Shown here piece by piece: positions 52,797 to 62,850 of a DNA stretch of 64,000 bases. The notes beneath the pieces were generated by a model. That model searched no databases. It was not told the origin of the DNA and worked only from the letters and a program-made list of their open reading frames with translations. Origin of the DNA: Pseudomonadota bacterium (lineage in GTDB: Bacteria > Bdellovibrionota_C > UBA2361 > SZUA-149 > DAOLCO01); the NCBI GenBank assembly GCA_027487795.1, contig JAIYCX010000050.1, forward strand, positions 1-64,000, given 5' to 3'. The translations under genes were made by a program, and so were the position numbers. Position 1 is the first letter of the stretch. Every line of letters begins with the position of its first letter.

Positions 52797-53558
52797 TTAA
52801 TGACAAGAAACAACTTGACTATCAGTATCCAAATTGTTTGCTCCGTGCTCGTGAGTACCCCCAGAAAAATGTAAATACACAGAATAAAAACTTAACATAC
52901 TAACGATAGTATAACCTACTAATTTATTTCTAATAGAAAACTTACTCAGTAGTCCTCTTGCAAATAGAGCAGTGGCAGTCAAAAGAGGTATAGTGCCTAA
53001 CCAAAATGAGAAGATATGAATAAATACCCTTTCTATTTTCGGCTCTGCTCCGGCCAAAGCAATATTAAGGTACAACCAACCACATGGTATCGTTGTAGAT
53101 AAAAGACCAATGGATAAAGAATTCATTGCAGAAGTTTGAATAGAAGCTCTTTTTAGTACTGAAGCAAATAAAATCTTAGTATAAGACAATAAATTAAATT
53201 TCCCAATCATAGATGCAGTAGTGCTTGGAACAGTCGCGCTAACAGAAACCTCATTAAAAAATGATAACATAAAGACTATAATCATTACCAAAAGTATAAT
53301 TCCAGAGGCCCAGTAATAGCCTGAAACATATTTAAGATATTCGCCAAAAGTAAAAAATAAATAAGACATGAAGCAATAAGTAACTAATCTACCAAAATGA
53401 TAAATTAAAATTGAAAAAATTGACGAAGTGAAAACATTCTTTTTAGCAGAGCAAGAAGCTGCTACCAAACAGGAAAAACCTCCGCACATTGAGACACAGT
53501 GCAAACTACCTAGCAAACTAGCAAAAAAAACAAGAATGTATTTATAAATTTCTTCCAT
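52797..53558 (-). CDS. TauE/SafE (UreH/DsbD-like) membrane protein beside the cbb3 operon
   Basis: The protein (253 aa from ATG 53558) has six membrane segments and the CxxxC stretch LLGSLHCVSMCGGF near residue 15. LLSTTIPCGWLYLNIALAGA is at mid-length and a His-rich end follows (HFSGGTHEHG). Members next to ccoI-type genes are thought to move copper or reductant for cbb3 oxidase assembly. It diverges from ccoI with about 110 bases between, a typical shared promoter region. An in-frame start at 53597 lacks family support. Confidence 0.8.
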   Translation of the reverse strand: MEEIYKYILVFFASLLGSLHCVSMCGGFSCLVAASCSAKKNVFTSSIFSILIYHFGRLVTYCFMSYLFFTFGEYLKYVSGYYWASGIILLVMIIVFMLSFFNEVSVSATVPSTTASMIGKFNLLSYTKILFASVLKRASIQTSAMNSLSIGLLSTTIPCGWLYLNIALAGAEPKIERVFIHIFSFWLGTIPLLTATALFARGLLSKFSIRNKLVGYTIVSMLSFYSVYLHFSGGTHEHGANNLDTDSQVVSCH

Positions 53559-53669
53559 TAATTCGATAGTGAAACAGTATCTAAAAATTAAGTGCAATAT
53601 AAAAATAAAATATCATGGCAGGACTAAAGATAAAAGCTATGATACTAAGAATTAAAACTAGTAAATATT

Positions 53670-56159
53670 TTGGAACAAAACCTCTGCTTACATTGTAAAG
53701 AAAAAATTACCAGCTCTAATAAAGTAGCGGAAGTATTCTGTTGTTACGGATGTAAGTTTGTTTACGAAGCTATTACTGCTAGCGGTCTTGATAATTTTTA
53801 TAGCATTAGAGACAAATTCATAGCAACTGGCCTAAAACCAACAATTAGCAATACTAAATACTCCTACCTAGATGATCCAGACTATCAACAAAATATCAAT
53901 CTAAAAGTTGAAGGTCAACAAGCTACTGTAACTTTATCATTAAAAGATATGCACTGTGCGGCGTGTCTTTGGCTTTTAGAAAAGATACCTCAAGTGGCTG
54001 ACAATATCATTAATGTTAAAGCATCATTACAAAAAAAAGAAGCAAAGGTCACTTACAATAAAGATAAAATTAAACTATCAGAAGTGGCTCTATCTTTTGA
54101 AAGATATGGTTATCGACCAGAAATTATAGAAATAAACGAAACGAACAAATTATTTAATACTTCGAAGTCACACCTTAGAGATCAAATTACTAGATTAGGA
54201 GTTGCAGCTTTCTCCACTATGAATTGCATGATGTTATCATCCTCTATCTATGAAGGATGGTGGAGTGGAATGGAAACAAAATATCTTGCATATTTTAACA
54301 TCATGAGTTTGATAGTGGCTACTCCTGCTATCTTCTATTCAGCAAATCCTTTTTACAAAAGAGCATATTCTGGAATCAGAGCAGGACAATTTCATCTTGA
54401 TTTACCCTTATCAATAGGGATTTTATTTGGCTATTTCTTAAGTTTCTACTGCATTATAATAGGACAAGGTGAGGTATATTTCGACTCACTAACAATGCTT
54501 ATACTACTAATTACCGCAGCAAGAGTTCTACAAGACTTTGGTTTAGAAAAATTCAACTCTAAGCTGAAAATTGATAATGATATTTTCGCCAAAGAAGCAA
54601 ATTTAATTGTTAGTAATAACGATACTGAAAAAATAGAAACTATTTATGCAAAAAAAGTAAAGGCAAATGATCTAATCCAAATTAAGGAAGGAGAGTACGT
54701 TCCTGTTGATGGCGAAATAATTAGCGGAACTGCATTTATAAATACTGCGGTCCTAACTGGAGAATCTATTCCACAAAGTGTAAAAGAGGGTTTCACGATA
54801 CTGTGTGGTTCATTAGTTACAAGTGGAAGTATTATAATTCGCGCTAACAAAACACAAGAAAACTCAGAGATGTATCTTCTTTTTTCTTCGCTAAAAGAAA
54901 GAATTGAACACTCTGCTGAGATCAGTAAAAAGATAGATGACAGAAGTAAGTATTTCGTAGCTTATGTATTTTTGATTGCGGCTACTTCATTCTCATACTT
55001 TGCTTACTTTGAGAGCATACAAAAAGCACTTGAAGTATTACTAGCCGTGGTTGTAGTTAGCTGCCCCTGCGCTCTAAGTCTCGCAGCTCCCCTAGCCTTT
55101 GCCTCATGCTTTTATAAAGCCAAAAAAAATAATATCTTTTTTTCCTCTAGTAGATCAGTTGAACTACTTGCAGAAGCACAATCTTATTTTTTTGATAAAA
55201 CTGGAACCTTAACCGAAGGGAATATTGAAGTTAGTAAAAGTATTTGGGAGGAAAGTGTTGTTAATAAAGATGAAATTTTAACAAAACTTATACTTTCAGA
55301 AATGGGAGTCCCTCACCCGATAGCTACAGGTCTTATCAAATGGGCGACAAGTCAAATATCAGAAGATTATACTTATGATTTTAAACTGGTTGAAAGGTCA
55401 ATTATTCAGGGAGAAGGAATCATATCAAGCTTCTCTGACGGAAAGAAATATAGAATAGGAAAGGAAGTTAAATCTACAAAAACAAACAACTCAGCTGAGA
55501 ATTTAAAACTATCTAATATAACGATCTCAGAAAATGATATTAATATCCTAACAATCAGCCTATCAGATCAAATAAGGGAAAATACTTCAGAAATAATTAA
55601 GTGGTTATCAAAAAATCAAAAAGAAACTTATATTCTCTCCGGAGACAAGGAAGAAGTAGTACAGCAAACTGCTAAAGATGTAGGAATTAATATTAATAAT
55701 TCTTATTCCGAACTAAAGCCAAAAGATAAATTAAAACTCATTAGTGAAATCGGAAAAAAACCAAAAGTAATGGTAGGCGATGGCATTAACGACACACTTG
55801 CTATGAGCTCTGCAGAAGTCGGAATAAGTATTTCTGGTGGACTTAGACTTCTTCAAAAAGAAGGAACAATTGCGATAACTAATTTTAAACCTGAGATACT
55901 GTATTCTGCAATAAATGGATCAACAAGCACTATAAAAGCAATCAGAATTAACCTCTCCTTCTCATTAGTATATAATTTACTCGGTACCTCAATCGCTGCC
56001 ATGGGACACTTAAATCCACTACTAGCCGCTATACTAATGCCTGGCAGTAGTGGATTTGTTATACTCGTGTCTAGTATAATTCCTAACTTCGTAGCGCCAA
56101 GATTTAAAGACCATCCTGAAACACCAAAACAAAGTACAAAAGATCAAAAATGGAGATAA
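53670..56159 (+). CDS. ccoI: Copper P-type ATPase for cbb3 oxidase assembly
   Basis: CcoI moves copper across the inner membrane for the oxidase. The 829-aa protein has a Cys-rich front (LCLHCKEKI, FCCYGCKFVY), a heavy-metal domain with DMHCAACLWLLEKI, and eight membrane segments. The ion-path CPC lies at Cys465-Cys467 (VVSCPCALSLAAP), followed by phosphorylation DKTGTLTEG near 509, MGVPHPIATG and GDGINDTLAM. The start is TTG at 53670; no strong ribosome-binding site is visible. The stop overlaps ccoS. Confidence 0.93.
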   Translation: MEQNLCLHCKEKITSSNKVAEVFCCYGCKFVYEAITASGLDNFYSIRDKFIATGLKPTISNTKYSYLDDPDYQQNINLKVEGQQATVTLSLKDMHCAACLWLLEKIPQVADNIINVKASLQKKEAKVTYNKDKIKLSEVALSFERYGYRPEIIEINETNKLFNTSKSHLRDQITRLGVAAFSTMNCMMLSSSIYEGWWSGMETKYLAYFNIMSLIVATPAIFYSANPFYKRAYSGIRAGQFHLDLPLSIGILFGYFLSFYCIIIGQGEVYFDSLTMLILLITAARVLQDFGLEKFNSKLKIDNDIFAKEANLIVSNNDTEKIETIYAKKVKANDLIQIKEGEYVPVDGEIISGTAFINTAVLTGESIPQSVKEGFTILCGSLVTSGSIIIRANKTQENSEMYLLFSSLKERIEHSAEISKKIDDRSKYFVAYVFLIAATSFSYFAYFESIQKALEVLLAVVVVSCPCALSLAAPLAFASCFYKAKKNNIFFSSSRSVELLAEAQSYFFDKTGTLTEGNIEVSKSIWEESVVNKDEILTKLILSEMGVPHPIATGLIKWATSQISEDYTYDFKLVERSIIQGEGIISSFSDGKKYRIGKEVKSTKTNNSAENLKLSNITISENDINILTISLSDQIRENTSEIIKWLSKNQKETYILSGDKEEVVQQTAKDVGININNSYSELKPKDKLKLISEIGKKPKVMVGDGINDTLAMSSAEVGISISGGLRLLQKEGTIAITNFKPEILYSAINGSTSTIKAIRINLSFSLVYNLLGTSIAAMGHLNPLLAAILMPGSSGFVILVSSIIPNFVAPRFKDHPETPKQSTKDQKWR

Positions 56160-56290
56160 TATACATTTTAATACCCTGCAGTATTATTTTAGCCACAATC
56201 GGCCTTATTGGCTTTTTATGGGCTTCGAAAAGTGGACAATTCGAAGATACCGAAACTCCCGCTCATCGCATCTTGATAGATGATGAATAA
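56150..56290 (+). CDS. ccoS: CcoS, small cbb3 assembly protein
   Basis: A 46-aa protein (MEIIYILIPCSIILATIGLI at the start, then LWASKSGQFED) with one membrane segment and the CcoS/FixS pattern WAxxSGQFED. It is needed for copper insertion in relatives. It overlaps the last 10 bases of ccoI. Confidence 0.9.
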   Translation: MEIIYILIPCSIILATIGLIGFLWASKSGQFEDTETPAHRILIDDE

Positions 56291-56391
56291 TTTTTCTTAG
56301 AACTATTTCCCATTTAAATTCAAATACTTTCAAACTTCACAAAATCATTTATTTGGTATAGTTAATATTCATATTATCAATATTTAATTTC

Positions 56392-58581
56392 ATGAATGAC
56401 ATGTTAGAAAAATTCAGCTACGACGATTCAGTTGTTAGAAAATTTGTACTTGCTACAATAATATGGGGAGCGGTTGGTATGCTCGTCGGTGTTATTATTG
56501 CTGCTCAACTTGCCTACCCGGCATTAAACTTTGATCTGCCGTGGATTACCTTCGGTAGACTAAGACCACTTCACACTAACGCTGTCATCTTTGCTTTTGC
56601 GGGAAATACAATTTTTGCTGGAATATACTACTCTACCCAGAGGCTACTTAAAGCTAGAATGTTTTCTGACATACTTAGCAATATTCACTTTTGGGGCTGG
56701 CAATTAATAATAGTATCTGCTGCAATTACACTACCACTTGGAATAACAGTTTCCAAAGAATACGCAGAACTAGAATGGCCCATTGATATAGCAATAACAT
56801 TAATATGGGTTGTATTTGCTGTTAACTTTTTTGGTACAATTTTTAAAAGGAGAGAAAAGCATCTCTACGTAGCTATCTGGTTCTACATTGCAACTATAAT
56901 TACAGTAGCAATGCTACACATTGTAAACTCACTAGCCATTCCAGTTTCACTTTATAAGAGCTACCCTATTTACTCAGGAATACAAGATGCCCTAGTTCAG
57001 TGGTGGTACGGGCATAATGCCGTAGCATTCTTTCTTACTACTCCCTTTTTAGGATTAATGTACTACTTCGTTCCCAAAGCAGCAGAAAGGCCAGTATTCT
57101 CCTACAGACTGTCAATAATACACTTCTGGTCACTAATCTTCTTATACATCTGGTCTGGACCGCATCACCTTCTAAACTCTTCGCTACCGAATTGGGCACA
57201 AACAATGGGGACGGTATTCTCAATTATTCTTATTGCGCCATCTTGGGGTGGCATGATCAATGGACTGTTAACACTGAGAGGTGCTTGGGATAAACTAAGA
57301 ACAGATCCTGTTCTTAAATTTATGGTTGTTGGTATAACCTTTTACGGAATGTCGACCTTTGAAGGTCCGATGATGTCGATAAAATCTATAAACGCCCTAA
57401 CCCACTTCACAGACTATACAATAGGACATGTTCATAGTGGTGCCTTAGGTTGGAATGGTTTTATTGCTTTTGGACTTATCTATTATTTAGTACCTAAGCT
57501 TTGGAAGGTTCCTTTTTGGAGTCAAAAATTAGTTACTGCTCACTTTTGGACTGCGACTATAGGTATAGTTATTTACATCACAGCAATGTGGGCTGCGGGG
57601 ATTACCCAAGGTCTAATGTGGAGAGCAATAACTAGCGAAGGAGTTCTAAAATATCCAAACTTCATTGAAACAGTTGTAAAACTACAACCATTTTATATTG
57701 CAAGACTATTAGGGGGAGTGCTCTACCTAACAGGAACTATACTGCTAGTTTATAATGTTTTCAAAACAATTGCGGTATCAAAAGCTCAAAAAGCAGATTT
57801 AACTGATCCATCATTTCAGGCAGCGCCTCTTACTCATGATAAGGAAGAGGAAGAAAACGATGATAAGCACTCTCATCCTACTCCATGGCACAGAAAACTT
57901 GAAGGAAAGCCTTTAATTTTTGGATGTTTAGTACTAGTTGCAGTTTTCATAGGTGGACCTTTTGAATTTGTGCCACTTGCTTTAATCAAAACTAACGTAC
58001 CTCAAATCTCCTCAGTTCATCCTTACACCCCGCTAGAACTTGAAGGCAGAGACCTTTATATAAAAGAAGGTTGCTACAACTGTCACTCACAAATGGTTAG
58101 GCCGTTTAGAGATGAAGTACTCAGGTACGGAGAATATTCAAAGAGTGGTGAATTTATTTATGATCATCCATTTCAGTTTGGCTCAAAAAGAACAGGACCA
58201 GACCTTCACAGACTAGGTGGTAAATATCCAAGCTCTTGGCATTGGAAGCATATGAGAGAGCCAATCAGTACTAGTCCTGGCTCAATTATGCCTAGGTATC
58301 CTTGGTTATATGAAAATAAATATGATTTAGAAAGTATCAGTTCTAAAATTAAAGCAATGAAAACTCTAGGTGTTCCCTACTCTAATGAGGACATTTCAAA
58401 TGCTGCTATTAATATGGATGCACAAGCAAATAAAATAGTTGAAGAATTGAAATCTCAAGGTGAAGCCGTGAGTGATACAGAAGCGAAATCAGAAATAATA
58501 GCACTAATTGCTTATTTACAAAGATTAGGAACAGACATCAAGGCAAAGACAGAAACATCTAAGAAAGATAATAATAAATAA
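56392..58581 (+). CDS. ccoNO: Fused CcoN-CcoO, cbb3 oxidase catalytic and mono-haem subunits
   Basis: The 729-aa protein joins the haem-copper subunit CcoN with the membrane-bound cytochrome CcoO. CcoN part: histidine ligands in [24 protein letters not shown] and SGPHHLLNS, plus [10 protein letters not shown]; about 12 membrane segments. A charged linker ([20 protein letters not shown]) leads to a membrane segment and the CcoO cytochrome with the haem site CYNCH at 561-565 and axial Met in [10 protein letters not shown]. Fusion of these subunits occurs in some deltaproteobacterial and Bacteroidota lineages. The complex reduces oxygen at low levels. Confidence 0.95.
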   Translation: MNDMLEKFSYDDSVVRKFVLATIIWGAVGMLVGVIIAAQLAYPALNFDLPWITFGRLRPLHTNAVIFAFAGNTIFAGIYYSTQRLLKARMFSDILSNIHFWGWQLIIVSAAITLPLGITVSKEYAELEWPIDIAITLIWVVFAVNFFGTIFKRREKHLYVAIWFYIATIITVAMLHIVNSLAIPVSLYKSYPIYSGIQDALVQWWYGHNAVAFFLTTPFLGLMYYFVPKAAERPVFSYRLSIIHFWSLIFLYIWSGPHHLLNSSLPNWAQTMGTVFSIILIAPSWGGMINGLLTLRGAWDKLRTDPVLKFMVVGITFYGMSTFEGPMMSIKSINALTHFTDYTIGHVHSGALGWNGFIAFGLIYYLVPKLWKVPFWSQKLVTAHFWTATIGIVIYITAMWAAGITQGLMWRAITSEGVLKYPNFIETVVKLQPFYIARLLGGVLYLTGTILLVYNVFKTIAVSKAQKADLTDPSFQAAPLTHDKEEEENDDKHSHPTPWHRKLEGKPLIFGCLVLVAVFIGGPFEFVPLALIKTNVPQISSVHPYTPLELEGRDLYIKEGCYNCHSQMVRPFRDEVLRYGEYSKSGEFIYDHPFQFGSKRTGPDLHRLGGKYPSSWHWKHMREPISTSPGSIMPRYPWLYENKYDLESISSKIKAMKTLGVPYSNEDISNAAINMDAQANKIVEELKSQGEAVSDTEAKSEIIALIAYLQRLGTDIKAKTETSKKDNNK

Positions 58582-58593
58582 AGAGATAGCATT

Positions 58594-58743
58594 ATGAGAT
58601 TCTTAATTCCAGAAATCGCCTCTTCAATTGGTTTTTTAGTAACTGTAATATTATTTGTATTTTTCTTGTGGATCCTATTTACTACTTTTAGAATACCAAA
58701 AAAATCACTTGAGAAGTCTAGCAATTTACCCTTTGAAGATTAA
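58594..58743 (+). CDS. ccoQ: CcoQ, small cbb3 subunit
   Basis: A 49-aa protein with one membrane segment (FLVTVILFVFFLWILFTTF) between ccoNO and ccoP, followed by a short basic-to-acidic tail. Size, place and topology fit CcoQ/FixQ; sequence conservation is low in this family. Confidence 0.75.
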   Translation: MRFLIPEIASSIGFLVTVILFVFFLWILFTTFRIPKKSLEKSSNLPFED

Positions 58744-58775
58744 ACAGTTTTTTAAAATATAGCCCTAGGATATTT

Positions 58776-59357
58776 ATGACAGATAAAAAGAAAGAAGATG
58801 AGTTACTAAACCACGACTACGATGGCATTCAAGAGTATGATAACGATCTGCCAAATTGGTGGAAACAACTGTTTATTTTAACTATAGTTTTTGCGCTGAC
58901 TTATACTATATACTACCACCTAGGGCCCGGTCTGAGCCAAGAAGAAACTTTAGCACTTGAAATTAAACAAGCCGAAAAAATAGCTAAATGGAAAGCAGAC
59001 GAAGAAAAGCTCAATGCTCCAAAAGATATTAATGCAGAGTTAATGCAGTTAGTTTCTAATAAAAGTGCTTTAGAAAAAGGGAAAGTAGTATTTGAAGGAC
59101 AATGCGCGGCATGTCACGGAGCACAAGGTCAAGGTATTATCGGACCAAATCTAACAGACAATCACTGGATACACGGTGGCACTATAAAAGAAATACATAG
59201 CACAATAGAAAATGGGGTAGTTGAAAAAGGGATGATAGCATGGAAGGCTTTACTATCTAAGGATCAACTACAAAGTGTTGTAGCTTATGTTTGGAACTTA
59301 AATGGAACAAATCCTACAAATCCTAAAAAAGAAGAAGGTGTGCTAGTAAATAGGTAA
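58776..59357 (+). CDS. ccoP: CcoP, one-haem form
   Basis: CcoP passes electrons to CcoO. The usual protein carries two cytochrome c domains in about 300 aa. This one has 193 aa, a single membrane segment (LFILTIVFALTYTIYY) and one haem site CAACH at 110-114 with the Met ligand in EKGMIAWK. NWWKQLF before the membrane segment is the conserved CcoP start. One-haem forms are known from a few lineages, so this is not obviously a truncation. Confidence 0.9.
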   Translation: MTDKKKEDELLNHDYDGIQEYDNDLPNWWKQLFILTIVFALTYTIYYHLGPGLSQEETLALEIKQAEKIAKWKADEEKLNAPKDINAELMQLVSNKSALEKGKVVFEGQCAACHGAQGQGIIGPNLTDNHWIHGGTIKEIHSTIENGVVEKGMIAWKALLSKDQLQSVVAYVWNLNGTNPTNPKKEEGVLVNR

Positions 59358-59363
59358 CAATAA

Positions 59364-60785
59364 TTGTCTAATATCTTAAATAACGAAGATTCTGAAAAAA
59401 AATCCTACAAAGATAGTTTATATACTATTGATAAGAAAGGTAGACGTAAGTGGGTATATCCTGAAATAATTTACGGTAAGTTTTTTAAGATAAGATCAGT
59501 TGTAGCTTATTTATTAATGGCGATATACCTACTTACTCCATGGCTAAGAATAAATGAGAAACCGATATTATTACTAAATTTCCCAGAAAGAATCTTTGTA
59601 ATATTTGGAAAAACTTTCTGGGCGACAGATAGTATATTTTTAATGTTGCTCCTAGCTTCCCTAGGGCTTACTTTATTTCTAGTTACCTCTCTTTTTGGAA
59701 GATTATGGTGTGGTTGGGCCTGCCCACAAACAGTTTTTTTAGAATTTCTTTTTAGACCAATTGAGAGATTAATCGAAGGCGATGCTAACAAAAGAAAAAA
59801 ATTAGATACTGCTCCGTGGGGAATTGAAAAAATATTCAAGAAAGCAACAAAGCACTTATTATGCGCTATTTTCGCTTCCATAATAGCAAATACTGCGTTA
59901 GCTTATTTTATCGGCACAGACAAACTAATAGAAATAGCCACTAACTCACCATTAAACAATCCCATACTATTTAGCGTAATGGTATTTTTAATGTTCATTA
60001 TGGCCTTTGAGTTTGGCTGGTTTAGAGAGCAATTCTGCACAGTCTTATGTCCATATGCACGTTTTCAATCAGTAATGTTGGATCCTGATTCTTTAGTTAT
60101 AGGTTATGACTACAATAGAGGTGAACCAAGAGGTAAAAAATCAGATCCCAATGCTGGTGACTGCATTGACTGTAAACTTTGTGTCAGAGTTTGCCCTACT
60201 GGTATCGATATTAGAAATGGCCTACAACTAGAATGTATAAACTGCGCGCAATGTATCGATGCTTGTGATTCTATAATGACTAAAATCGGTAGAGCTACTG
60301 GACTTATTCGCTATGATACAGAAAGAAAGCTACTAGGAGGAGAAAGAAAAATAATTCGTCCAAGATTATTTGTATATTTATCAATACTCTTATTATATTC
60401 TACTTTATTTATTTACCTTTTAATTAATAGGTCAGAATTTGATTTTGACGTGCTAAAAGAATCACAAAGTTCCGTATATCAAGAAAGTCCAGATGGAAGA
60501 ATTATAAATCAATTTAGAGCAAAAGTTTCAAATAAAAGTACAGTTGAGCAAACTTATAAAATAACCGCCGAGGTTTTAAATTCCCCAGATACTAGTTACT
60601 CAGTAACTATAGCTAGAAATAATATGAAAGTTCAGCCTGGACAAATGATTGATAATCTTCCCATTTTTATAAGTCTAGAAAAAGATCAGCTAGAAAAAGG
60701 TCAAAAAGAAATCAAATTCGAGATAGAAGATAGTAACGGTAACAAAATAATTAAAACGAGCAAATTCCTTGGACCAACAAACTAA
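59364..60785 (+). CDS. ccoG: CcoG, cbb3 accessory ferredoxin-like protein
   Basis: The 473-aa protein has five to six membrane segments, the NosR-like WCGWACPQTVFLEFLFRPIE, and two 4Fe-4S sites (CIDCKLCVRVCPTGID, then CINCAQCIDACD). An Ig-like periplasmic C-terminus (FRAKVSNKSTVEQTYKITAE) completes it. CcoG reduces copper for CcoI in relatives. The start is TTG at 59364, seven bases after ccoP. It overlaps ccoH by 17 bases. Confidence 0.92.
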   Translation: MSNILNNEDSEKKSYKDSLYTIDKKGRRKWVYPEIIYGKFFKIRSVVAYLLMAIYLLTPWLRINEKPILLLNFPERIFVIFGKTFWATDSIFLMLLLASLGLTLFLVTSLFGRLWCGWACPQTVFLEFLFRPIERLIEGDANKRKKLDTAPWGIEKIFKKATKHLLCAIFASIIANTALAYFIGTDKLIEIATNSPLNNPILFSVMVFLMFIMAFEFGWFREQFCTVLCPYARFQSVMLDPDSLVIGYDYNRGEPRGKKSDPNAGDCIDCKLCVRVCPTGIDIRNGLQLECINCAQCIDACDSIMTKIGRATGLIRYDTERKLLGGERKIIRPRLFVYLSILLLYSTLFIYLLINRSEFDFDVLKESQSSVYQESPDGRIINQFRAKVSNKSTVEQTYKITAEVLNSPDTSYSVTIARNNMKVQPGQMIDNLPIFISLEKDQLEKGQKEIKFEIEDSNGNKIIKTSKFLGPTN

Positions 60786-61260
60786 AAAATCAATAAACTT
60801 TTGGCCATATGCCGTAGTATCCGCTCTCTATCTTATGGGAGTTATTAATTATTTAGTTTTTAGCTTTGCCCAATCAGTAAGCTCCCCACCTATTAGCAAC
60901 AGTCCATATGACGATTCTTTAAAACTAAACTCAATCAGAGAAGAAGAAAAATGTAGTAAAGATTTAGGAATATATTTTGAAATTGAAGAGAATTCAGGGA
61001 ACCTTACTATAAAACAAAAGCTTAATACCGAGATAACAAATGCCTTAAAAATAAATACAATAAATATTTCGGGCTGGAGTACAAGCGGTAAGAATATAAA
61101 CGAAAAAAATTCAAACCTTAAAGAAGAAAGATTTGAAATAGCAGCAAAAGATGTAGAACTTAAAAAAGGTTACTGGTATTTTAAAATTAATGGCACGATA
61201 GAGAACTGTCATACTAGTTGCTGTTACTGGACTGTGGTGAAGGATAAGGTAAGTTTATAA
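60769..61260 (+). CDS. ccoH: FixH/CcoH-like protein
   Basis: The 163-aa protein has one membrane segment (YAVVSALYLMGVINYLVF) and a FixH-type periplasmic domain (YWYFKINGTIENC). A pair of cysteines near the end (CHTSCCYW) recalls copper sites. It is last in the cbb3 operon, overlapping ccoG by 17 bases with a TTG start. The name rests partly on position. Confidence 0.75.
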   Translation: MDQQTKKSINFWPYAVVSALYLMGVINYLVFSFAQSVSSPPISNSPYDDSLKLNSIREEEKCSKDLGIYFEIEENSGNLTIKQKLNTEITNALKINTINISGWSTSGKNINEKNSNLKEERFEIAAKDVELKKGYWYFKINGTIENCHTSCCYWTVVKDKVSL

Positions 61261-61320
61261 ATAAAATTAATAAAATAAGTAAAAATTAATAAAATAAGTA
61301 CAAAATTAATAAAATAAGTA
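61261..61320. repeat. Three tandem 20-21-bp AT-rich repeats
   Basis: Units like AAATTAATAAAATAAGTA occur three times directly left of the GTAC-type end at 61312. They could result from slippage or repeated insertions at the element end. Confidence 0.7.
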
Positions 61321-62737
61321 CCAGCCTCTTTTTTCATAACCTTCCCTGAAAATCTTTTTCAATAATTGCGATTACAAAATGTAACTTAGATTCTAGTACA
61401 TAAAACTAAGTTATAATTAACTAACGCACTAAAAACACTAAACCCATGCCGCGCCTATTAAGAAAATTCGAAAAAGATAGAGTTTACTTTATCTCAAATA
61501 GAACAGTAGAAGGACTGCCATTTGTCCCGACTATTTTAATTAACATGTTTATACTTGGCATACTCGCCAGAGCTAACTTCTTTCAGCCCCATGTAAGAAT
61601 ATGTCACTTCTTATTTATGGGTAATCATTACCATATGATAGCCGTACTAAAGGGCGATCCAGATGCATTGAAGAACTTCATGGACTACTTTGATGGAGAA
61701 ATAGCCAAGGTGATAAATAGATTTCGTGGCAGAACAGGACATAATGTCTGGGTGCGACCATATGACGCTGAGGTTTTGTTAACTTACGAATCAGTAATAG
61801 AAAAGATAGTCTACTTATATTTAAATCCAATTGCAGCCGGCTTAGTAAGCTATATTAGGGATTACCCTGGAGTCAGCTCTTGGAAGTTCTTTACTAAAGG
61901 GATTAAGAGGAGCTATCGATTTTTAGGTAGTGCTGGACTAACTAGATTACCATTTGGTGCAATAAGCAAGAAACTTAGTTGTAAAATCTTAAGAACCAAG
62001 AATGAGAATACTACGTTTAGAGATAAGCATTTTTTAGTTATAGATCCTTTTGCTTGGATGTCTTGTTTTAGTGAAGGTTCAAATAAGACTCATGAAGAAG
62101 TAAAGAAAGAAATCCTAGAGATGATAGAGAAGGGAGAAGATAAAATAAAAAAGAGACGAGACGGTAGGCCAGTATATGGAGCATACAATTTAAGCAGACA
62201 GTGCTTTCATAAGAGATACACTAGCAGAAAGTATAGTAGAAGATCTATTTGTATTTCAACATGCCCAGAACTTCGTAGAGCATTTATTGAAGAGTATAAA
62301 GAGTTTGTTAGACTTTGCCGTCGGGCTTGGGAGGAATTTAGATTAACTCGAGGTCATGTTGTTTGGCCACCGGGGGCTTTTCCTCCGGCGAGAGCTGTAT
62401 TTGCTTCAGTATTATTTTTGTAGCGTTAATTAATTCAAAATTGTTGATCGAGATTGAAAGAAAGTTTATTCTCATGGTTAAGTATTGTTAAAAATCGTTC
62501 TTTTATTGAATTTTACTTCCCTACAATCTGAATGAAATTAATTTTTTTGATCTTTGGGTGAATCTTACCTCAAAATGATTCTCTAAACTTTGAACTATAA
62601 ACAAATTCTATCTCTAAATCTTAAAAATTAGTTCTTGGTAATCATATTTAGTAGATTTTTTCGTTTTTTATTATATGGTGTAGAAAAAGTAGGAGCTTAG
62701 GTAAAAAAAGAGGTAAAAAAAGAGGGTGGTACTTATT
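61312..62737 (+). mobile_element. REP-associated transposase element with inverted ends
   Basis: The left end AAATAAGTACCAGCCTCTTT (61312-) and the right end (62715-62737, reading AAATAAGTACCACCCTCTTT in reverse) match except at one base. Between them is one transposase gene. The motif is the same as the single and paired repeats at 12.6, 49.0, 51.0 and 52.4-52.6 kb, as expected for a RAYT that mobilises its own end sequences. The 62424-62850 gap otherwise holds only AT-rich DNA and two direct copies of TTATTTTTCA(A)GGGAAG at 62733-62766. Confidence 0.8.
61446..62423 (+). CDS. REP-associated tyrosine transposase (IS200-like Y1)
   Basis: The 325-aa protein has the HUH nuclease core: His61 and His63 in MGNHYHMIAVLKG, and the catalytic tyrosine probably Tyr124 in VYLYLNPIAAGLV. 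YFISNRTVEGLPF near the start and FRGRTGHNVWVRPYDAEVLL are further family features. RAYTs cut single-stranded DNA at hairpins and are linked to spread of REP/REPIN repeats. The C-terminal 200 residues are longer than in IS200 and rich in basic residues. It looks intact. Confidence 0.88.
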   Translation: MPRLLRKFEKDRVYFISNRTVEGLPFVPTILINMFILGILARANFFQPHVRICHFLFMGNHYHMIAVLKGDPDALKNFMDYFDGEIAKVINRFRGRTGHNVWVRPYDAEVLLTYESVIEKIVYLYLNPIAAGLVSYIRDYPGVSSWKFFTKGIKRSYRFLGSAGLTRLPFGAISKKLSCKILRTKNENTTFRDKHFLVIDPFAWMSCFSEGSNKTHEEVKKEILEMIEKGEDKIKKRRDGRPVYGAYNLSRQCFHKRYTSRKYSRRSICISTCPELRRAFIEEYKEFVRLCRRAWEEFRLTRGHVVWPPGAFPPARAVFASVLFL

Positions 62738-62850
62738 TTTCAGGGAAGCTTATTTTTCAAGGGAAGTTCCGAAACAAGCGGTGGCTTCAGTTCAACACAA
62801 GAAGAGGTTTGATCTAATACTTCCGGGGCGGCGGGGCTATTAAAATAAAC

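Noticed and set aside
56340..56391. FNR/Anr box before ccoNO
   Set aside because: Only one ATCAA-like half-site is visible; TTGATnnnnATCAA is not present.
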